Positions 61,017 through 64,000 of a stretch of 64,000 nucleotides of DNA are shown here, piece after piece. Every line of letters starts with the position of its first letter. The first letter of the stretch is position 1. Under the pieces are notes generated by a model. That model was given only the letters and a program-made list of their open reading frames with translations, was not told the DNA's origin and did not search any database. The stretch spans positions 496,001-560,000 of the forward strand of contig NZ_CAOJCM010000002.1 in NCBI RefSeq assembly GCF_948329825.1, written 5' to 3'. A program made the translations under genes and the position numbers. The DNA comes from Paenibacillus sp. JJ-100 (GTDB lineage: Bacteria > Bacillota > Bacilli > Paenibacillales > Paenibacillaceae).

Positions 61017-62627
61017 CTACAGCCCATAGTAGGCTTTTAAACGCTCGATGATGCCCAGTGGGTTTTTCGTAAGATATTGTGAACTAAAGTAAATATCCCC
61101 ACTGATTGACGGGTATTTTTTATTGTAATTTAATTGATCAATAATTTCTTGAGACGACTGCCATCCAATCTCTGGTGTTCCCAGTTTATATGGAGAATGG
61201 CCAATGTACAGTTTTACATTGGTATTCGCTACCTCATTCACCCACCAATCGACGACTTTGTCATATCTCGCTGCACTCAGAGTCATGCTCCAGTACACTT
61301 GAGGTGCAACGTAATCGATCCATTCCTGTTTGATCCATGTTCTGACATCCGCATTCATGCTGTCATATGCGGTGACGCCCGCCTTGGTGTCCGATCCCGT
61401 TAGATCATTCGCTTTGTTCCGCCAAACCCCAAATGGACTAATGCCATATTCAACATTCGCTTTTACCCGGTCAATGCTCTGACCAAGCTGTTTCACAAAT
61501 TGATTAATGTTGTCACGGCGCCACGCTGCGCGGTCGGCTGTACCTAGCGTATTGTACGCTTTGAACGCAGCATCATCATTAAAGGTTACATTGGATGGAT
61601 AGAAATAATCGTCTAGATGAACGCCATCTACATTATAATTGTTCACAACTTCCATAATGGCATCAATAATATGCTGCCTTGCTTCTGGAATACCTGGGTT
61701 AATGTATAATTTACCAGATGCATTCACAATCCATTCTGGATGAAGTTTGGAAACATGATTAGCTGCCAGATTAGCAGTCGATGCTGAATTGGTTGCACGG
61801 AACGGGTTAAACCAGGCGTGAAATTCTAGACCACGTTTGTGTGCTTCCTCAACCATGAAAGCCAGCGGGTCATATCCCGGATCTTTGCCTTGTGTCCCTG
61901 TCAGGACACTGTTCCAAGGCACTAGCTTGGAGGGATAGACGGCATCTGCATTGGCTCTGACTTGCACAAATACTGCGTTGATCCCCATTGCTTTTAATTG
62001 ATCAAGTTGACTTGTGTACTCCTGCTTTTGTTTTTCTACATTACCTCTGGCTCCAGATGATGGCCAGTCTCCATTCACTGTTGAGATCCAAGCTCCACGC
62101 ATCTCATCGTTCACTGGCGGCTTGACCTCTTCCCCAGGCTGTGCAGGAGTTACTGGCGGCAGTTCTGGTGTTGGCTTCATGACATCTCCACTGTACAGAT
62201 CAATCGTCTGGGCAGTCTGATTCCAGTTGACCTGAATGCCCAAATTCTCACTTACAAAACGAATCGGGACCATCACACGACCTTGCTTTAGTTGCACTGA
62301 AGCATCTAAATTGACCACCGCATTATCTACTGTGGCTTGCTGACGCCCACTCGTCATCTTGATAATCGAGTCCGATTTCTGAATCGTCACCGTCCGGTTT
62401 GCCTGAGACCATAAAACAGTAGCACCTAGTCCTTCACTGATAACACGCAGCGGGACCATCGTTACGTTCACCTTGGGCATGATGTAAGGTGATACATCCG
62501 TTTCCAGACGTTGACCATCCAGAAAAATTGCAATCTCTTTCTTGGCCGCTGCCTGAGCAGTGAAACCGGTTGTCTGTAATGCAAGTACGAAAATAAGTAA
62601 AAACATGAGTCCTTTACGAAACTTCAT
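61017..62627 (-). CDS. Secreted GHL10 (DUF187) protein with copper amine oxidase N-terminal repeats
   Basis: Extracellular glycoside-hydrolase-like protein. Signal peptide MKFRKGLMFLLIFVLALQTTGFTAQAAA. Residues 35-145 form a copper-amine-oxidase-N / stalk-like domain typical of Paenibacillus (VTMVPLRVISEGLGATVLW; MVPIRFVSENLGIQVNW). After a Pro-rich linker, a (beta/alpha)8 domain (MRGAWISTVNGDWPS ... LEFHAWFNPFRATNS ... VDGVHLDDYFYP ... YGISPFGVWRNK ... YVAPQVYWSM) follows. Related YngK/FenI-type and peptidoglycan lytic proteins suggest a wall glycan substrate, but this is not shown. GGAGG precedes the ATG. Confidence 0.9.
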   Translation of the reverse strand: MKFRKGLMFLLIFVLALQTTGFTAQAAAKKEIAIFLDGQRLETDVSPYIMPKVNVTMVPLRVISEGLGATVLWSQANRTVTIQKSDSIIKMTSGRQQATVDNAVVNLDASVQLKQGRVMVPIRFVSENLGIQVNWNQTAQTIDLYSGDVMKPTPELPPVTPAQPGEEVKPPVNDEMRGAWISTVNGDWPSSGARGNVEKQKQEYTSQLDQLKAMGINAVFVQVRANADAVYPSKLVPWNSVLTGTQGKDPGYDPLAFMVEEAHKRGLEFHAWFNPFRATNSASTANLAANHVSKLHPEWIVNASGKLYINPGIPEARQHIIDAIMEVVNNYNVDGVHLDDYFYPSNVTFNDDAAFKAYNTLGTADRAAWRRDNINQFVKQLGQSIDRVKANVEYGISPFGVWRNKANDLTGSDTKAGVTAYDSMNADVRTWIKQEWIDYVAPQVYWSMTLSAARYDKVVDWWVNEVANTNVKLYIGHSPYKLGTPEIGWQSSQEIIDQLNYNKKYPSISGDIYFSSQYLTKNPLGIIERLKAYYGL

Positions 62628-62762
62628 TTAATCCAACCCTCCAGCATCTTTATAATTTGCGGTAAATTCTACTAGTTTAATAGACGCATAGCAGAGTGGT
62701 TTAGTTGCGAAATTGGTAAAATGACGGGTGGCCTCAAAATATCGTATACAATCCATAAACAT

Positions 62763-62807
62763 AAAAAATGCTCCTCGCCATATACCTACCTTTGGCGAGA
62801 AGCATTT
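62763..62807 (-). terminator. Terminator after mntR
   Basis: AAATGCTTCTCGCCA pairs with TGGCGAGGAGCATTT (one mismatch), then TTT on the minus strand. Confidence 0.9.
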
Positions 62808-62835
62808 CTTACGTGTTACCATATAAATTCAAGGT

Positions 62836-63264
62836 TCAAGAGTCCGTGTTACTCATGATTTCCTGAATGTTTCTCAGATCTTGCAGGCGACTCTCATCCT
62901 GACGGAAATATTCCACCAAAGATTCTATACACGTAATGGAATCCCAACTTAAATGATGCTCAATACCTTCCACATCGTTATAAATATTCTCCTCCTGCAC
63001 ACCTATGGTCGATAGAAACTCCTCGAGCAGATGATGGCGCTCCATCAATCTTTTGCCCATCTTTTTTCCTTTGGGTGTCAGTACCAGCCCGCGGTACTTC
63101 TCATAGATCAGGTACTCGTCCTTGTCCAGCTTTTGGATCATCTTCGTCACGGATGAAGGATGTACTTCTAGTCCTTCAGCTATATCAGACACACGAGCAT
63201 AGCCCTTTTCTTCAATTAATTTGTATATACGCTCCAAATAATCTTCCATACTGGGCGTTGGCAT
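62836..63264 (-). CDS. mntR: Manganese transport regulator MntR (DtxR family)
   Basis: Mn-responsive repressor of manganese uptake. N-terminal winged helix ([46 protein letters not shown]), then the dimer domain with metal ligands in [11 protein letters not shown] (His-His) and [10 protein letters not shown] (Glu, His, His). 142 residues, identical in length to Bacillus MntR. GAGGGA just before the ATG. Confidence 0.95.
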   Translation of the reverse strand: MPTPSMEDYLERIYKLIEEKGYARVSDIAEGLEVHPSSVTKMIQKLDKDEYLIYEKYRGLVLTPKGKKMGKRLMERHHLLEEFLSTIGVQEENIYNDVEGIEHHLSWDSITCIESLVEYFRQDESRLQDLRNIQEIMSNTDS

Positions 63265-63453
63265 CTGCTTCCCTCTCTTCTCTCTGACCGGTTCTTCGTA
63301 CCAGGTCCCTATCCTCTAATGATACATGTTATCAATGTGCATTGGCAAGTCCTACCCATTTCAGTCCGTTTCATTCCACAAGGATTTGGCAGGCGTGACT
63401 TTTCTTTTGTAGAGGCAAACTAAGTTCAGTTCCGTACTGAAAGGAGTGATTTT

Positions 63454-64000
63454 GTGAGCACAAGTGTGGCCCAGCCCCCTGTTCGAAAAGCAAAGGGCAC
63501 TAAACCTTTTATTCCCGATTTGGTGTACTTTGAACCCGGTGCATTAGAATATGAAAAAGGCAAACGCATTATGGAATGGGTGACTTCTCGAAATATTCCT
63601 TATCAGATGACAACTTCTCACAATCGAATCACCAATCTGCCCGGTGAGACGGAGCAGGAGAAGTATCGAATGGCCAAGCGAACGTTGGTTGTCGGTGTTC
63701 GTAAAACGCTAAAATTTGACCAGTCGAAACCATCAGCGGAGTACGCTATTCCAATCTCTACAGGATGTATGGGGCATTGTCATTATTGTTATCTTCAAAC
63801 AACACTGGGCGCCAAACCTTATGTACGCGTATATGTAAATACCGAAGAAATCATTGAGGCAGCCAAGGGATATATCGAGGAGCGAAAACCTGAAATCACT
63901 CGCTTTGAAGCTGCTTGTACTTCGGATCCTGTTGGCTTGGAACATATCACAGAGAACCTTAGCGACCTCATCCGTTTTATGGCAGATGAAGAGTATGGGC
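63454..64000 (+). CDS. splB: Spore photoproduct lyase, 3' end beyond window
   Basis: Radical-SAM enzyme that reverses the thymine dimer (spore photoproduct) formed by UV in spores. The first 182 codons are visible. TGCMGHCHYCYL carries the CxxxCxxC cluster motif; the upstream KPFIPDLVYFEPGALEYEKG stretch and DPVG loop are typical of SplB. The GTG has AAAGGAG seven nt upstream. It is divergent from mntR, separated by 189 nt without clear promoter. Confidence 0.95.
   Translation, partial: MSTSVAQPPVRKAKGTKPFIPDLVYFEPGALEYEKGKRIMEWVTSRNIPYQMTTSHNRITNLPGETEQEKYRMAKRTLVVGVRKTLKFDQSKPSAEYAIPISTGCMGHCHYCYLQTTLGAKPYVRVYVNTEEIIEAAKGYIEERKPEITRFEAACTSDPVGLEHITENLSDLIRFMADEEYG

Noticed and set aside
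62628..62822. 64-residue open frame downstream of mntR
   Set aside because: It covers the mntR terminator and has no ribosome site or recognisable sequence.
1..64000. tRNA, rRNA, IS elements or prophage
   Set aside because: No cloverleaf, rRNA-like segment, transposase or phage structural gene was seen on reading both strands; a tRNA search program would be more certain.

Overview
The window looks like chromosomal core sequence of an endospore-forming Firmicute, most likely a Paenibacillus. The evidence is strong Shine-Dalgarno sites, a mix of ATG, GTG and TTG starts, a nearly complete set of sporulation loci, and gene orders that match the B. subtilis spoVAF-lysA, fur-xerD-pupG-dacF-spoIIA, bkd, spo0A-spoIVB-recN-ahrC-dxs-accBC-spoIIIA and yqhO-mntR neighbourhoods. 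The species assignment is inference from family resemblance. Most genes are on the minus strand.

Layout. 0-6 kb: a partial hypothetical gene, ppiB, lysA and a reduced spoVA cluster (spoVAA, spoVAB, spoVAF). 6-8.5 kb: an accessory patch with a tandem array of a large palindromic element, a CD3324-type regulator and two GNAT acetyltransferases. 8.5-17.5 kb: sigF-spoIIAB-spoIIAA-dacF-punA-xerD-yqzK-fur-spoIIM-endoQ-nudF, plus the tiny gene mciZ. 17.6-25 kb: a PepT-like peptidase, the tiny gene prli42, lipB and the branched-chain 2-oxoacid dehydrogenase genes (E2, E1 beta, E1 alpha, E3). 25-31 kb: small membrane or hypothetical proteins, thymidine kinase, zinc-ribbon proteins, a YiiX-like hydrolase, a Fur-box-linked ferredoxin-NADP reductase and a coiled-coil protein. 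31-37 kb: spo0A, spoIVB, recN, ahrC and tlyA. 37-47 kb: dxs, ispA, xseB, xseA, folD, nusB, the DUF2273/AmaP/Asp23 cluster, accC and accB. 47-53 kb: the full spoIIIA operon (AA to AH). 53-64 kb: comB, aspartokinase, efp, pepQ, aroQ, yqhR, yqhQ, yqhP-like, a patatin-like lipase, a GHL10 protein, mntR and the start of splB.

How it works together. Spo0A and sigma-H feed the spoIIA switch, in which SpoIIAA and SpoIIAB control sigma-F. SpoIIM, SpoIIIA and SpoIVB then serve engulfment and the mother cell-forespore channel, MciZ blocks Z rings, SpoVA proteins belong to DPA transport and germination, and SplB repairs spore DNA. I located candidate promoters for spoIIA (sigma-H), spo0A (sigma-H with 0A boxes), spoIIIA (sigma-E), spoVAA (sigma-G), fur, lysA and accB, and a 17/19 Fur box before the ferredoxin-NADP reductase gene.

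I did not find a convincing new multi-gene system. The least explained items are the 5.97-6.80 kb array of roughly 176-bp palindromes, the structured leader before the asp23-amaP operon, a thymidine kinase whose P-loop glycine is replaced by glutamate, and an XerD one residue short just before its catalytic tyrosine. No rRNA, tRNA, IS transposase or CRISPR array was seen.
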